Made by a program: the position numbers and the translations under genes
Assembly (NCBI RefSeq): GCF_000264995.1
Contig: NW_006767440.1
Location: 1,221,863-1,285,862, forward strand
Length of the DNA stretch: 64,000 nt
Direction: 5' to 3'
DNA from: Punctularia strigosozonata HHB-11173 SS5
Lineage: Eukaryota > Basidiomycota > Agaricomycetes > Corticiales > Punctulariaceae
The notes under the pieces: model-generated
Databases searched by the model: none
What the model was told of the DNA's origin: nothing
What the model saw: the letters and a program-made list of their open reading frames with translations, nothing else
Shown: positions 33,898 to 46,181 of the stretch, piece after piece
Layout of the letters: the number at the start of each line of letters is the position of its first letter
How positions within the stretch are numbered: position 1 is the first letter of the stretch

Positions 33898-35369
33898 TCA
33901 GGCCAAGTTCGCAAAGCCAACACGGTTGTGGCCGAGGTCGAACGCGGTATACACGTTTCGCATGAAGACGTCTCCCACGATCCAGAAAGCTGCAAAGGTA
34001 ATGTTCAGACATCCGACGAGATCCGGAAAGGTGAGATACACACAAGCGCCGATATTCTGGCCCACGACACCGCCGATGCACCTATTTGACGACGCAGACT
34101 CGCGGCCAAGATTGAAAGTGTCCGCGGAGAGGTGGAACTGATGGCCTCCGAAGGTCAAACTAACATCGGGGATGTTGGCGCAAGGGAACGCTGCGAAAGA
34201 GCACACATCAATGGTGCGCGAGAATGAGCATGAAACAGGAGACGTACAATAAAAGCCTTGGCCGAATTCGTTGGCAGGTTGGGCGCCAGGGATATTGCTG
34301 TACAGCCGCTGGACCGCGTGCGGTTCCCCAACGATGAGAGTCGTGCCAGAATCGATGATGACGCTGGTTCCGCCGAGGACTCGGCCTCCGTTAACGCTGA
34401 CGCCATCCATGTTGACTTGCCAGTATCCTTGGTGCGTCACCGGTACATACGTAAAGGAATCTCTGTACAACGCGTTGTTGACACCACCGATGGTAAGCTC
34501 GGAGCCAGATTTCGCGAGCTTGAAAGCGAAGATCGGGGTGCTGATTTGACGTTGGGAGACGAGCGTCTGGAAAAGGGGCGGCGCGTTGTAGACGGATATG
34601 GACTGAAAACCCATCCCCAACAGACCGTCGGCGGGGAAGCGCGGAGATTGGAAACCACTGGAGTATTGTGTAGATGCGCCGAGTGTCTGGCCGGTGGCTT
34701 TCTTTCCGGTTATTGATACAGCGTCCGCATACTGTTCGCCGCGTACAGACGAACCGTCCCCGTAGGAGAGCCTGTAGGTCTTGTGAAGATCCCTCGAGGT
34801 GCTGCTATGAGACGGGTTATAGACTTTGTGACCGGACTGATGGCAAGGTGTCAGTGATATACGAATATCAAATCTTTGAGCCACCTACGCAAGTCTGGCC
34901 GCACGAAGGTCCGGGCAGGAAGAGGTCGCTACTTCCGGTATCGAAATCGACTGTGTACTGAACGGCAGGAGTACCCGCAGTGATCGTTCCGTACCAAAGA
35001 ACATTGTTGTCGTCCGCAAGCCCGTCATGGCCGACAGCACGTTCAAGGTTACGGTGTTCGAGAAGGTCGGCGGGGTGGCGTTGGCCCATGTTCTTCTCAT
35101 ACGCAACCATCCCTCTTGCAATTTTACTTACGAAGTTGATGCGTTAGTAAAGCGTTCCTCCAGAAATACTGAGCGATAACATACCTCGTAGTCATCTGCA
35201 TCTGGCCCTGCAGGTTTTGATAGTCAACGATGCCTTCAGCATCTTGAACCTCCCAGCGCCTGGTAAGAGCAACGGAGTTCTGTTGCATCTGATCGAAAGG
35301 AATAGCCGAACCAGCGGCGAGTAAGGGCAAAAGGGTGATCATAACGATGAGGCTGAGGGTGTTGCGCAT
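33898..35369 (-). CDS. Secreted pepsin-family (A1) aspartic protease, polyporopepsin-like
   Basis: Secreted acid endopeptidase in three exons. Exon 1 gives a signal peptide (MRNTLSLIVMITLLPLLAAG) and the start of a propeptide with an LTRRW site. Exon 2 carries the first catalytic motif VDFDTGSSDLFLPGPSC. Exon 3 carries the rest of the two-lobed domain (SGHKVYNPSHSSTSRDL, RLSYGDGSSVRGEQYADAV, PADGLLGMGFQSISVYNAPP, FAFKLAKSGSELTIGGVNNA) and the second catalytic motif SVIIDSGTTLIVG. The end is GDVFMRNVYTAFDLGHNRVG followed by FANLA. Both DTGS/DSGT aspartates, the flap Tyr (SYGDGS) and Cys pairs are present, so the enzyme should be active. It lies between ABCC copies 2 and 3 on the same strand, with no obvious functional link. 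A TATA-like site is about 145 bp upstream of the ATG. Confidence 0.95.
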
Positions 35370-35514
35370 CTTGGATAATAAATAGTGCTTCGATGGCTTT
35401 GATGTAGAGTAGAACGTGTGAAAAACGAGCTGAAAGATCGCAGATCTTGGAGGACCGAGGGAGAGAGAGCTTAAGGACGAGAACCGATGGGCATCCCGTT
35501 GACGTTCGTGCTGG

Positions 35515-35521
35515 TATTTAT
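35515..35521 (-). promoter_or_regulatory. TATA-like box of the aspartic protease gene
   Basis: On the minus strand this reads ATAAATA, about 145 bp before the start codon at 35369. Confidence 0.35.
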
Positions 35522-36427
35522 GTAGGGCAGAAGAGGCCGATATTATCCGCGCGGATAGACTGGCGGCAGCGGGTGGTGGTTTTTCGGCTGTACACGACGT
35601 TGGATGTCCATAGTGAGCTGTAGGGCGCGGATGGTAGCGGCCAGACTTGAAAGAGGTTAGCCGGTCGTCGAGAGTCAAGGATAGGATCAAGGGACGCGCC
35701 AGAGGAAGAAGTAAGTGCCCACATTGGATCGATCATGTGAGCGTGCCTCCCCGGCACTTGCTGGGCATTGCCAGCGTCGAATAATTGAAGCTCAGCAACG
35801 AGCGCTAGTGGGTTTGCAGTATATGTATACTGAGATACAGCGTAGTACACGCAGGAGGGATCGCGCGTATTATATGAGGGTGGAGGAACGCAGTCACCGG
35901 AATGGGAGAGCCGAGCTGAAAGATTGCCAACCTCTGCTCAAACTAACCTCCGTCGTGTCGTCTGATACTAAGACGAACAAGCGGTAACGTATAGCGTCAA
36001 TCCACAAGCTTGTTGGACAATCGCTAGGGCTTGACCATGCTATACAAGTCGTCTCTATCGTGAGATTTCTCCACGAGCTCGTAGAAGAGGCCTTTCTGAG
36101 GGGGAACGACTCATCGTCGGATTGACCGCGTGGGCGCGTGGGGGCGGATCACTGGCCACTCCGCGAGATGACGCGACTCTGTATCAGCGATAGCTCTCGC
36201 TACGTTGTGAGTCGACGCGGTCCGCTTCGACGGTTGTTGAATCCACCACCATCGCTTAGTGCATACGGATATCGCGATTGAGTGTCCTGGATAGGGTACA
36301 TGAAAAGAGTTGTTGAAGGACGTGCCCAAATTAACGAAGATGGACAATTCTCCGTGTAGGCCCAATAACCTATCGAGAGCGCACAAAGAGACGGCATAAA
36401 GGGGTATCATATGATTCTACGAGGTCG
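35522..36427. other. Intergenic between the aspartic protease and ABCC copy 3
   Basis: Apart from the ABCC C-terminal relic at 36024-36097, it holds only short ORFs without recognisable domains. A small imperfect palindrome (CAGTATATGTATACTG) lies near 35818-35833. Confidence 0.45.
36024..36097 (-). pseudogene. Relic of an ABCC transporter C-terminus
   Basis: On the minus strand this reads [19 protein letters not shown] then SMVKP and a TAG stop. It aligns along its length with the final residues of ABCC copy 3 ([20 protein letters not shown]), whose stop lies about 400 bp to the right. The upstream part of the exon and all other ABCC domains are missing, so this is a fragment left by duplication or deletion. 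Its last residues differ from all three intact copies, so it represents a separate, lost copy rather than a fresh duplicate of its neighbour. Confidence 0.8.
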
Positions 36428-39400
36428 TTACGACTTTACCAGATTATACAGCACATCCTTATCGTGCGATTTCTCTACGAGCTCGTAGAAAAGGCCTTTC
36501 TTTTGTGCAAGGAGCTCTTTGGGAGAACCGAACTCCGCCAATCTGCCGGCGTCAAGTACCATCTATTTCGCAATGTCAGAGTGGCAAGGTTAGCGCGGCA
36601 AGACGAGCACTCACGATCTTGTCCGAGTCCATGATGGTCTGCAGTCGATGAGCTATGGTGATGATGGTGATGTCGTTGCCCAGGGTGGTCCTGATCGACT
36701 CCTGAATGGCCGAATCGGTCTCATAGTCTATGCCGCAAAGCGCATTAGTGAGCTGTACCCACTACGCGGAATTTCGAGGACTTGGGCACGTACCGATAGC
36801 CGCAGTGGCCTCGTCCATGATCATGAGCTTACTCCTCCGTACGTGAGCTCGTGCGAGAGCAATGATCTAAATCATGATCAGAGTGCAGTATTATGGGATG
36901 ACAGGCGTGCTTACCTGACGTTGACCATGCGAGAAGTTCGATCCTCCGGTCTCTACCTCTGTATCCAAAGTGATGGCGGCAGGATCTCCTTCCTTTTGTA
37001 TCCGGAACAAGCCGGCAGAGCGCAAGGCGTCGTTCAATGTGGCATCATCGTGCTCGCCGAAGGGATCTAGGTTCTCGCGCACGGTTCCGGCAAGAAGATC
37101 GGGATGCTGCGGGATAAGCGTAACGTTGGCTCGGAGGTCACGTAGGTTGATTTTATGGATGTCGATGCCGTCATAGAACACTTGACCGCTCGTCAAGATA
37201 CCACGCAAGAGGGCAAGACTAATCGTCGATTTTCCGGCTCCGGTCCTACCGACCACACCTACACGTTCGCCGGACTTGATGTCGAAGGATATTTCATGCA
37301 AAACCTCAGGAGATTCTAGATCGAAATTCATTTAATCATTACTCGACGACCATCTGCGAGGCACGCATACGGACCTGGACCATAACGGGCACTGAGCTTC
37401 TCGGCACGTAAAGAACCACTCGCAGGCCAGTAAGCCGGCGGAGTGCCTTCCTCGGTTGGCTCAGGTTCATGTTCGATCTTGAGGAAATCAAGGATGCGCT
37501 CCAAGCTATTGCCTGAAGGTAGGAGCTTGCATAAGTGAACGTCCAGAATTTCAATGAACTGAACTCACACTCCACTTCGGCCATGTTCGCAATACGAACG
37601 AAGAAGAATACCTCCATGGAGAAGCCTAAGACTTGAGACAGAGCGAAACCAGCATCGCCGGTGCTGATGAGTCCGCCATATAGAACGCCACCGGCAACAA
37701 CCGCGGAGAAGATACCACCCAGCGTGTCGATGCGAACGCCGACCCATCGGTTGATGTTGTAGAAATTACGCGAGAGGCGAGTGTGTCGGTTGATACGTGT
37801 GACCAACTGCTTGCTGAAGTGCTCTTGAGCATCATAAGCTCTGATGGAAGCTGAACAATAGTTTAACATAGGGCCAAAGTCGGAGGCAATAGACCGAACT
37901 TACCAAGTCCAGCCAGACCAGCGCCGAACAGGCTGAGAATGGGAGCCTTGGCGACACTTTGTTCGCGCTTCACCGCTGGAGGCAGGTTAGTAACCGACAC
38001 TTGGCGATAGCAAAGAAGCGCAGATACACACATCGTTGAGCAGTGATATAGAACCGTCCGATAAGCATCCCGCCCACCAGAACGAGGACACCAGCAGCCA
38101 AGGCGCTCCAACCCACGATATAGACAATCGCGATCAGCCTCAAGATCAGGTTGGCGGTAATCGTGAATTGCGTATTGAAGATCTGCCGGATCATTTGGTC
38201 GACCGATTGCAAGTCCTAAGGTAAACAATCAATGATCTGCGCAGCATGCCAGATGTCTATATACCAACCTGAGTACACCGAGTGATGACACGCGCAACGG
38301 GGACTGTGTCCAGCCATCTGCGAACGATTCGGTTTGCAAGGGCGGAGTATCAGATAGACTGGAACGTACCGGAACGTCGACCCGAAAACGGATTGCACAA
38401 GCGCCTTGTGAATTCGGCTGGAAGCCTTCATGGCGCCATTCACCCAAACTAACCATCCGATGACTCCTGCCGCGAGCTCGGCCAGGGCAAGAATGGCGTA
38501 GCCAGTCATATACCTAGCAAAATGAGAGGTAAGACGATGGAGTGTTTGCAAATTGTGGCCGTACTTCATTGCCGGAACCTCAGACGCAGGATGCTTTGCA
38601 TATTGATTCGACCAGAGACCAAGGAAGTACGGCATGGCAAGACCGAGGCAAGCTTCGAAGAAAATGATGAAGAAGCGGAAAACCCAGAACCCAACGCCGC
38701 CACAGTTGCGAATATAGAGCATCACGGCTTCCAGCCCCACAGTACCGTGAGCGACGTCCTCGGCGATTGTCAGCTTCCCTGCAGAGCTTTTCGGTTTCTT
38801 TTCTTCGGCAGCCTCCTCCTGCGCGGGGGCATCGCTTTTGGTGGCCTGCTCCTCCTTGACAAGCTCAGCCCGCAGTGCTGCATCGTGTTCCACAGCTGCG
38901 GCGAGAGAGGGCTCGACTTTCACGCGACCGCGGCCATCCACCCGTACGGTTTTCTTCGCCAAGGAATTCGTTAATGCCAGATTGTGAGTGACGAGGAGCA
39001 CAGTGCGATCGTGGAGGAGGTCGCCCTTGAAACACTTGTTCACCACATGTCTCGCCGTGTGAACGTCCAGAGCCGCAAGAACGTCGTCCAGGAGTACGAT
39101 TTGAGCCTTCGAATAGACAGCGCGAGCAAGGGTAATTCGTGCCTATGAACATAATATTAGTACAGATTTGTGGACGCGTGAATGGCTGTTGACGATGTGT
39201 ACCTTCTGCCCACCACTATGGAAGTGCAAAGGTGGAAGATTGTTCAGGAAAGCTCGCATGTCAGCTGGTTCGTAGCGTACCTTAAAGTCAAGCCCTACGC
39301 GAAGAACTTCAGTTATGCATTTGGGATGAGCGCTTAGCCGACCAATGACGTACCTTCTCGCCAACCTCGGTTTCATCACCGGCAGCGAACAGATCGAGGT

Positions 39401-42400
39401 CCTGTACGAGCGCGCACTGCTCAAGCACTGTGCAGGACGTGAGTATGGTTAATACAAAAGGAAGGTGCCGTTTTCACCTTTGTTATAGCGTTCCTCCTCG
39501 TACGCCGACCCGAAGAGGATGTTTTCCTGTCCAACTGTGAGGTGGAGTCATGCAATGAAGCCCGTATCACGTACGCGGATAGTCTCGTTCAGTACCCACG
39601 TCTCCTGTGCAGCGTATGCTACGCCACCGTTCCTGGGCAGGTTGTACCAAGAATCAGGACCGTCCGAATGGTAGTACATCTCGCCTAAGCATCGCTCAGC
39701 TCCACGATAAAGGGGATCTGAGCAGCTGGCCTACCAAGCAGCGCGGCGAGCAAGGACGTCTTGCCAGCGCCCGTAGGACCCACGATGAGATTGACGGTTC
39801 CTCTATCAAAGGTGACCTCTCCGTTGATGGTCAGGCGGAAGTCGCGTTTCTTGGCGTCCTTGAGCTTGCCCTCCGCATCCAGCGCGTCCCAGGAGAACGT
39901 CGCGTCTTTGAAACCGATGACATCGTCCTCGGCAACGACAGCGGGTGTTTCAGAAGCGACATCCTCGGTGTCACGCGGTTTAATCAACTCGGTCTGTCAT
40001 AGAACGTCATCAGTGATTGGACCTTCACTAGATAGAGAATTATCCACCTTCCAAAGGAAGTCGTTGATACGGTCCATGGATACCTTGGCTATATGACAGA
40101 TTCAACAAGAATAGACGGTCTAACGCAAGTGTTCAATTACCGTTGAGAAGCATAGGCAGTTGGTACGTCATCCGCGCGACAGAGTTCTGCAGGATTGAGA
40201 ATACGGAGATCGAGGTGAAGATGCGTGAAGCAGTGAGCTCTTGGTGCATGATGAGCGTCTGGAAAGGACGTCAGTCTCGGCTTAAACTGAGGAAGGTGAG
40301 CGTGGACTGACGTATAAGCCGAAGGTTGCGAGGATATTGCACAGAGGCAGGATCTATGTATGATGCAAAGTGAGTTTCATGGATCCTGAACCACCACATT
40401 GTCAATTACCGTCTGCAACAGGCGAATGTCAGCGAAGGCGGTCAAACGCAGAAGGAACGGACTCACGTTCGTTGCGTAGTTTACCAACTGAAGGGTACCG
40501 TTGTATCGGATCCACGAAAGTTCTTCTTCTCGGATCTTCGACAGTTTCTCGAGCGATTTGTCCTCCCAGGCAAACAACTTGATCATCCGGACAACGCTCA
40601 TGATCTGGTTGACGGCTTGCACGCGGCGATCGGACTGGTCCGAACGAATCAGCGACGTGCAGATGGATGAAACGACGTGGTCGTGCACGTACGACTTTCA
40701 TTTTCTCACGTTGAGAACCCATCTGCTGTTTGGCTACCCACGCCGGAATGGGCAAAGTGATCACGATGACGGCAGTCCCGACCAGCGAGCTTTTCATGCA
40801 GTGAGTATGCAGCTCGCGAAGATGAGATGCTATGCTCACCTCCATCCGAGCATTTGGTATAAAAACACCACACTGAAGATGACTGATAGGAGCGCTTGTA
40901 CTGTCGCGGGCGTAAGCACGCAAGCAACACATCATTGCTCAAGGCCAAGACATCGACTCACTGATATACGGGAAGTCGCGAGCTCTGCCGAGAGCATTAA
41001 CGTCGGACGTGACGAGATTGTTGATCTTTCCGATCATCTGCTTCGTGCTCTTCTTTTCTTCCTCTTCCTTGGCCTTCTTCTCGCTAGTCTTGTCCTTCTT
41101 CCCTTTGCCGTCTTTCTTATCCTTCGAGGTAGTCGACTCCTCAGTGTCCGACGCCGCTGCGGTCTCCGAGGAGGCCGTTGGGCTAGGGCTACGATCCGAC
41201 GAGGCTACCGACGAAGCAGACGATCCAGCGGCGGTCTCGCTGGAGGTGTCGTCTTCCACAGCGGTACTGCTCGACGACGCTTCGGGCGAGTGCGCAGCGG
41301 GCTCAGCCGAGTCATTCTTGTCGTCTTTTTTGCTGTCAGCCTTCTTGTCGTCTTTCTTGTCGTCATCCTGAGACTTCAGTCGGATCCTCAGCGAGTGGCG
41401 GAAGATCAGCTGCGTCATGAGTGCTTCCGCGCGCGTGAGGATCTTGGTGGCATGGTGCAGGTACCACTCGCTCAAGAGCGAGTTCACCACTGGACCGAGG
41501 CCAATCCAAACGACCCAGACCCAAGGGCGAATACCATTCGTAGAAGAGCCTTCCATGTAGCTGTAACATGATGCACATTATCAATATCTCCGTCGGAGCA
41601 GAATATGCTCCTACTGACGAAAGAATCTGATTGATACCGATGGGCGCCAAGAAGCTGGCTCCGCTCTGGGCAGGATCGATTAGCTACTCAACCATTTGTA
41701 AGAAGTTTCAGATACCTCGAGGAGGACCAAGGTCAGCATGACCACGTACTCCCGCTCTGTGCAAGACGTCAGCAAGGGCATTCATGACATGTCAAGGGCC
41801 TACTGAAGACAGCCAGAAGACTCCAGGCAATGTAACGCTGCTTCGGCAACAACAAGGGGTCGACTTTCTGCAAGGCCATCGTTATACTGGGTTCCTTCTC
41901 TGGGATGATACGGCACCCACCTTGAAATCCTTCTCGGCGAGGTAGGCGGCATCATCGCCTTGCTCCAGTGGCGGAAGCATTTCGGGAGGCAGGTGAGGAT
42001 GGCGCGACGCGTACCAGATGATCGGGTTAAAGTAACCCCACGTCAAGAACGAGCCCAGCGATGAACTGCTGATAGCGTCCTGGATTGCACGATGAGTATC
42101 CGACGGTATGCTTGCGCACGGCAACGTACCGAAGTCTGCGGGCCGGGTGTCGCAAGGGAAACAACGATGCTGACGACGAAAAGCAACGCCAGGCGGATGA
42201 TAGCAGTCTGGCTGGGTTGTTCGCCACCGATGACCGCGAGAGGGACGAGATCTTTCGTGACGAAGACGCCGAAGATGGCAAGCAGAATGATGCCAAGATG
42301 CGCATCCAGCACCCTCCGCCATCTTTGACTGCCCGTGATGAACGAAGCGGCGCTCAGTGCGGATGCATACACCTAAGGATGGACACCGACATGAACGCGA

Positions 42401-42785
42401 GTTTGCGATGAATCGTAGAGAAACATACGTAAAATGCTACCAGCAGTATTTTTGTTCTGTTCCATCCACTTCCCAAGGCCAGCTCGTACCCCAAAAGACC
42501 GAGGAGACCTAACACCCTCAGCTCTCTCAACACGATTCCCTGCCATCCACCCCGCTTCGCGACCGGTCCAAGCGTCGGCTCGGACTGGTCTTGGGCAGCC
42601 TCCTCGTCCTGGAGAGCTATGGGCCCGTACTGCTTCTTGGCTCGGACGTGTTGTAGAACGACATGTCCAGCGACGTGTATGGCAGACAAACCGGCCAGCG
42701 AAACCGGTATGAGCAAGAGGTCCGCCAACGGAGGGCCGCTGACGACCGCGGCCGCGGTGGCCACGTACGTGCTGACCCAATCCAT
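36428..42785 (-). CDS. ABCC-type ABC transporter, copy 3
   Basis: Third ABCC exporter, beginning [20 protein letters not shown] at 42785. N-terminal helices precede TMD1, whose insertion is the longest and most charged of the three ([19 protein letters not shown], then a Ser/Ala/Glu tract and [19 protein letters not shown]). NBD1 has Walker [19 protein letters not shown]. After the signature come [12 protein letters not shown] and [23 protein letters not shown]2 has Walker [41 protein letters not shown], signature [11 protein letters not shown] and Walker [13 protein letters not shown]. The C-terminus is [13 protein letters not shown] with TAA at 36430-36428. The gene carries an extra 58 bp intron (40635-40692) in TMD1 that copies 1 and 2 lack, and further splits near 41.6-41.9 kb. 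The substrate is unknown. The position of the NBD1 signature exon (39.2 kb) is the least clear part. Confidence 0.91.
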
Positions 42786-43745
42786 GTCGAGGGCCTGATA
42801 GAGGGGGGGCACAAGAACGCTTGATTGAAATGGACACACGAGCCCATATACTTATTGGGCGCGCGTCGCCGCCCGTGACTCTGTTGGCGGCGCGGACACG
42901 ATTCAGGGGAACCGAGGCTGGCTTCGATTCTCACCTGCTGTGCTGCACCGCATGGACCTCAAGGTAGCCAATCCAACGGGGCGTCCCGGCTGCGCGATTT
43001 TGATCCGCGAACCTGGCTGAACCTGACTCATCTGCGGGGCGAGTCCATGATCACCGGCGGCTCGGTTTCCGATTTACTGTAAAAGATTAAGTACGTGGGA
43101 CAGCCACGGAGTTGTGGACATGGACATGTCTTGAATTTCAAAGCAAGAATCCATACATACAGGCTTAGACAATACGCCGGCGCAGAGAGAGTAAAGAAAT
43201 CGTTTTTAGATGCTTTGCGCTTCCCGCGCCGGAATTGATATGGGTCACCGAATGTGAGCAACCGGTAACGTGCAGCTGAAGGGACAGGAATGACATTGCT
43301 AATCTGCAATGGCTCGCATGGCGTCCACGACTCACAGCTACTTACTGACTAGCACTCGGAAACGAATTATATCAACGTTCCGAGAAAGAGTCAGGTTACC
43401 CGAAATCAGACAACCGCCGGACTTCGACCTGAGTGCGCATCGCGCAAGTCTGCAAGAATAGACTAGATAACCCCCGCAGTGATGGAGGCGGGTGTCATTT
43501 CCGTGGAGAGCGGACTGCGCCGAAAGGACACGCTGCTAGGTTATCAGCTGGTGGTCCTACGTACTATCACAGGAAACATTGCCACCTTCAGCGCGCCGTC
43601 GAAATAAACAAACCGAAGTCAATAGACGAGGTACTCTGACAATCCTCCGGGCTCTGGATCACTTCCGAGTCAAGTCAATGAAGGAACTACACCCCGAGCA
43701 CTTGAGTACTGAGTAGTGTTCGATCTTCCTTTCTTCTATTCACGC
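42786..43745. other. Intergenic, no supported gene
   Basis: The promoter of ABCC copy 3 on the left and the 3' flank of THI20 on the right. The only ORFs are short and have no domain. Confidence 0.45.
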
Positions 43746-45911
43746 CTACGACAACTCCATCGCCATGTCCCAGAAACGCTTCTCGAACAAAGTACACCGC
43801 GCCCAAACCCTTTTCCACTCCTCAAAACGTTTCGCACTCGGCGGGTCCGCCACGGCGCAATCTTCTATCAAAGCTATTCCATGTCGGAAGAACAACGGGC
43901 GGCATTCGTCAGCTCCTGCAGTACTGTATTTAAAACGCGCGGTGACCCACCTATGCCCGTTTTGACGGCACTTTGATACATCTCGCCTGAATAGTCGTCG
44001 ATCCATTTCTGGTACGGGTTGTCTTCCAGCTTGACCCAGGTCTTCGGCTTCGCAGCCTCTTTTTTCAACCAAAGGCCAACCTCGCCGTAACCGAGCAAGC
44101 ACGATGCCAGAGCCATCACAAGCTTTGCGTAGTCGCCTGCATCGGACGGTGGCTGATCAGCACCCGTTCCGTTCGCGGTGGCGGTCGAACGTCACCCACC
44201 CTCGATGCCCGTATCAAGCAAGAACGCGCCGTAGGCCGTCGTGGCTGCCGACTCCGGCGTGTTCTCCAGCTCTTCCTCAGATACACCCCACTGGGCGCAG
44301 AACGATTTGTGCATGACGGACTCGGTGATAACGTTCATGATCGTTTGGGCAGCAGGTTTCATCGCGGAAAAGGAAAAGCCCTTGGCGACAAGAAGCCTAC
44401 ACGTCGCCGTCAGGTGTGCGAACGTATGTATAATGCAAATTCCTACCCATATGCACGCGCGTAATATTTGAGATAATGATAATCTTGTCTGGCCTTCGAT
44501 GAACATAACGGTCTTTCCAATCGGGGTATGAGAACGCTCACTTGATGAAGTGAACAAAGCTTTCTCTCCGTAATGTCCCAGAGCCCAGCTGCTTCACGAA
44601 GTCATGCTCCACATATTTTTTCCACACATCGGACGTGGACTTGATCAGTGCATAGGTGAGCGGATGAGGATTGACGGGACTTGGCCTGTAAGAAGCGACA
44701 AGATGTTTCAGTGATCGAAGACCAATGCATCAACCGTGGTCATACAGCGCGATAACCCGGGAAGTTGTCGAATGTATGTGGTTGAGAGGACCGTGGCCGG
44801 AGCCCATTGGGAACGCATGCTCGATCCCAAGGTGTGTATAGAGAGTTGCATTCTCCAACGCCCGAGCGACTATAGGCATGTCATAGGTTAAGGTTAGGAC
44901 TCCCGTTAGAACAGACTAACGATCATCTCCTCGAGCAAGCATGCACACGAGTGCAGCGCTCAGAGTGCAGCCAGTGCCATGCGTGCTCATGGAATCGAGC
45001 CTCGGCCGCACGAAAAGCGTACTTTTTCCTGGTTTCTCGCAGAGCACGTCGACGACGAGTTGTGGATCTTGAGCGACGTTTTGGGCAACTTTCAGTACCT
45101 CCATCTTCTCATCCAATAACAGGGATTTGACGAGGCGCACGTCCGACTCAGTCGATAGCAACCTATCGACGTCGGACAAAGTCGCAGTGAGGTGACCGCC
45201 CTTGACCAAAACGGCGTTCGGTCCCAGTGAGAGCAGGTTTCTTGCAGCGGTGAGCATGTCTCCGAGCGACTCAATCTTCCTCAAAGAGAAATCTTCGCAT
45301 CGCGAGAGGAACAGCTCCGCCTCTTGTCTATTGGGAGTGATGAGATGCGCGAGGGGGAAGAGTTCCTTGACGATGACATCGACGGCGTCCGGGTGCAGGA
45401 GCTCATGCCCGGATGTCGAGACACAGACGGGATCGACGACGAGAGGCGGCATTGTTCTGCTTCCTCCACCGTAGTGCGCTTGCAACGCCTTGATAACGGA
45501 TTGAGCGTTGCTCGAGTCATAGAGCATCCCCGTCTTCAGAGCCTTGACATCGGTATCGCTCAGCACGGAGTCGAGCTACACTTCAATCGCATCAGTACGT
45601 TCAGGGCGCAGGACACCGAGCAAAAATCGTGTCGTGCCTGCTGGGCAACAAAACCCGGCGGAGAGGGGTGCACACCCTGCACTCCCGTCGTATTCTGTGC
45701 GGTCAGCGCCGTTATGACGCTGGTGCCATAGCACCCCAGGGCGGTGAAAGTCTTGAGGTCGGCCTTGAGAGGTTCAGCGATGAGATACGCTCTCGGTATC
45801 TCGAAGGATTCGTCTGCGCACTTGAATGCCAGCACCTCCACTCGAATCAGACCCAGCTATCGTGAGCACGGCGGGAGGGGCTGGAGTCCGGTAGCTTAAG
45901 GGCATGGGCAT
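43746..45911 (-). CDS. THI20: Bifunctional HMP/HMP-P kinase and TenA-type thiaminase II (THI20-like)
   Basis: Thiamine biosynthesis and salvage enzyme in which an N-terminal ThiD kinase is fused to a C-terminal TenA domain, as in yeast Thi20. The kinase part reads [39 protein letters not shown] with [16 protein letters not shown], then [61 protein letters not shown] and the phosphate-binding [20 protein letters not shown]. It phosphorylates hydroxymethylpyrimidine and its monophosphate. After linker exons ([19 protein letters not shown]) the TenA part follows: [97 protein letters not shown] and [10 protein letters not shown] at the end. The start ATG at 45911 gives [14 protein letters not shown] saw no thiamine-pyrophosphate riboswitch core. 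It is divergent from the DOPA-dioxygenase-like gene, 270 bp between starts. Confidence 0.93.
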
Positions 45912-46181
45912 TTGTTCTCTGGCGATCAGAACGAAGATGCGTTGTGTATTCGCCAGAAGTGATGATAAGGGCGAATTCACGAAGCAGATCAAGCTTTGCT
46001 GCGATCAGGCCTCCGCCGCCACGCGTGAATCAGACGGGTCATTCGAGGTCCGAATCCGACTCGTTCCCCCAGAAGTCGCCATCGGCACGGAGGATCGCAT
46101 GCACGTTGCATCGCCCCCCGCGTGGGCTGAACCCCTTTGTAAGGCTTAAGCTTGACCTCGACCACTAACACCTCCCAAGCC
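45912..46181. promoter_or_regulatory. Shared divergent promoter region, THI20 / DOPA-dioxygenase-like gene
   Basis: The start codons of the two genes face away from each other across 270 bp, so both promoters must lie here. No clear TATA box or named operator could be identified. Confidence 0.4.

Noticed and set aside
35813-35840. Imperfect palindrome CAGTATATGTATACTG as a possible TIR or operator
   Set aside because: Too short and isolated, with no partner copy nearby and no duplication around it.
40501-41571. 356-codon plus-strand ORF
   Set aside because: Antisense to ABCC copy 3, whose minus-strand exons carry recognisable transporter sequence.
43746-45911. Thiamine-pyrophosphate riboswitch in THI20
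   Set aside because: Fungal thiamine genes sometimes carry one in an intron, but I found no CUGAGA-type core or second conserved arm here.
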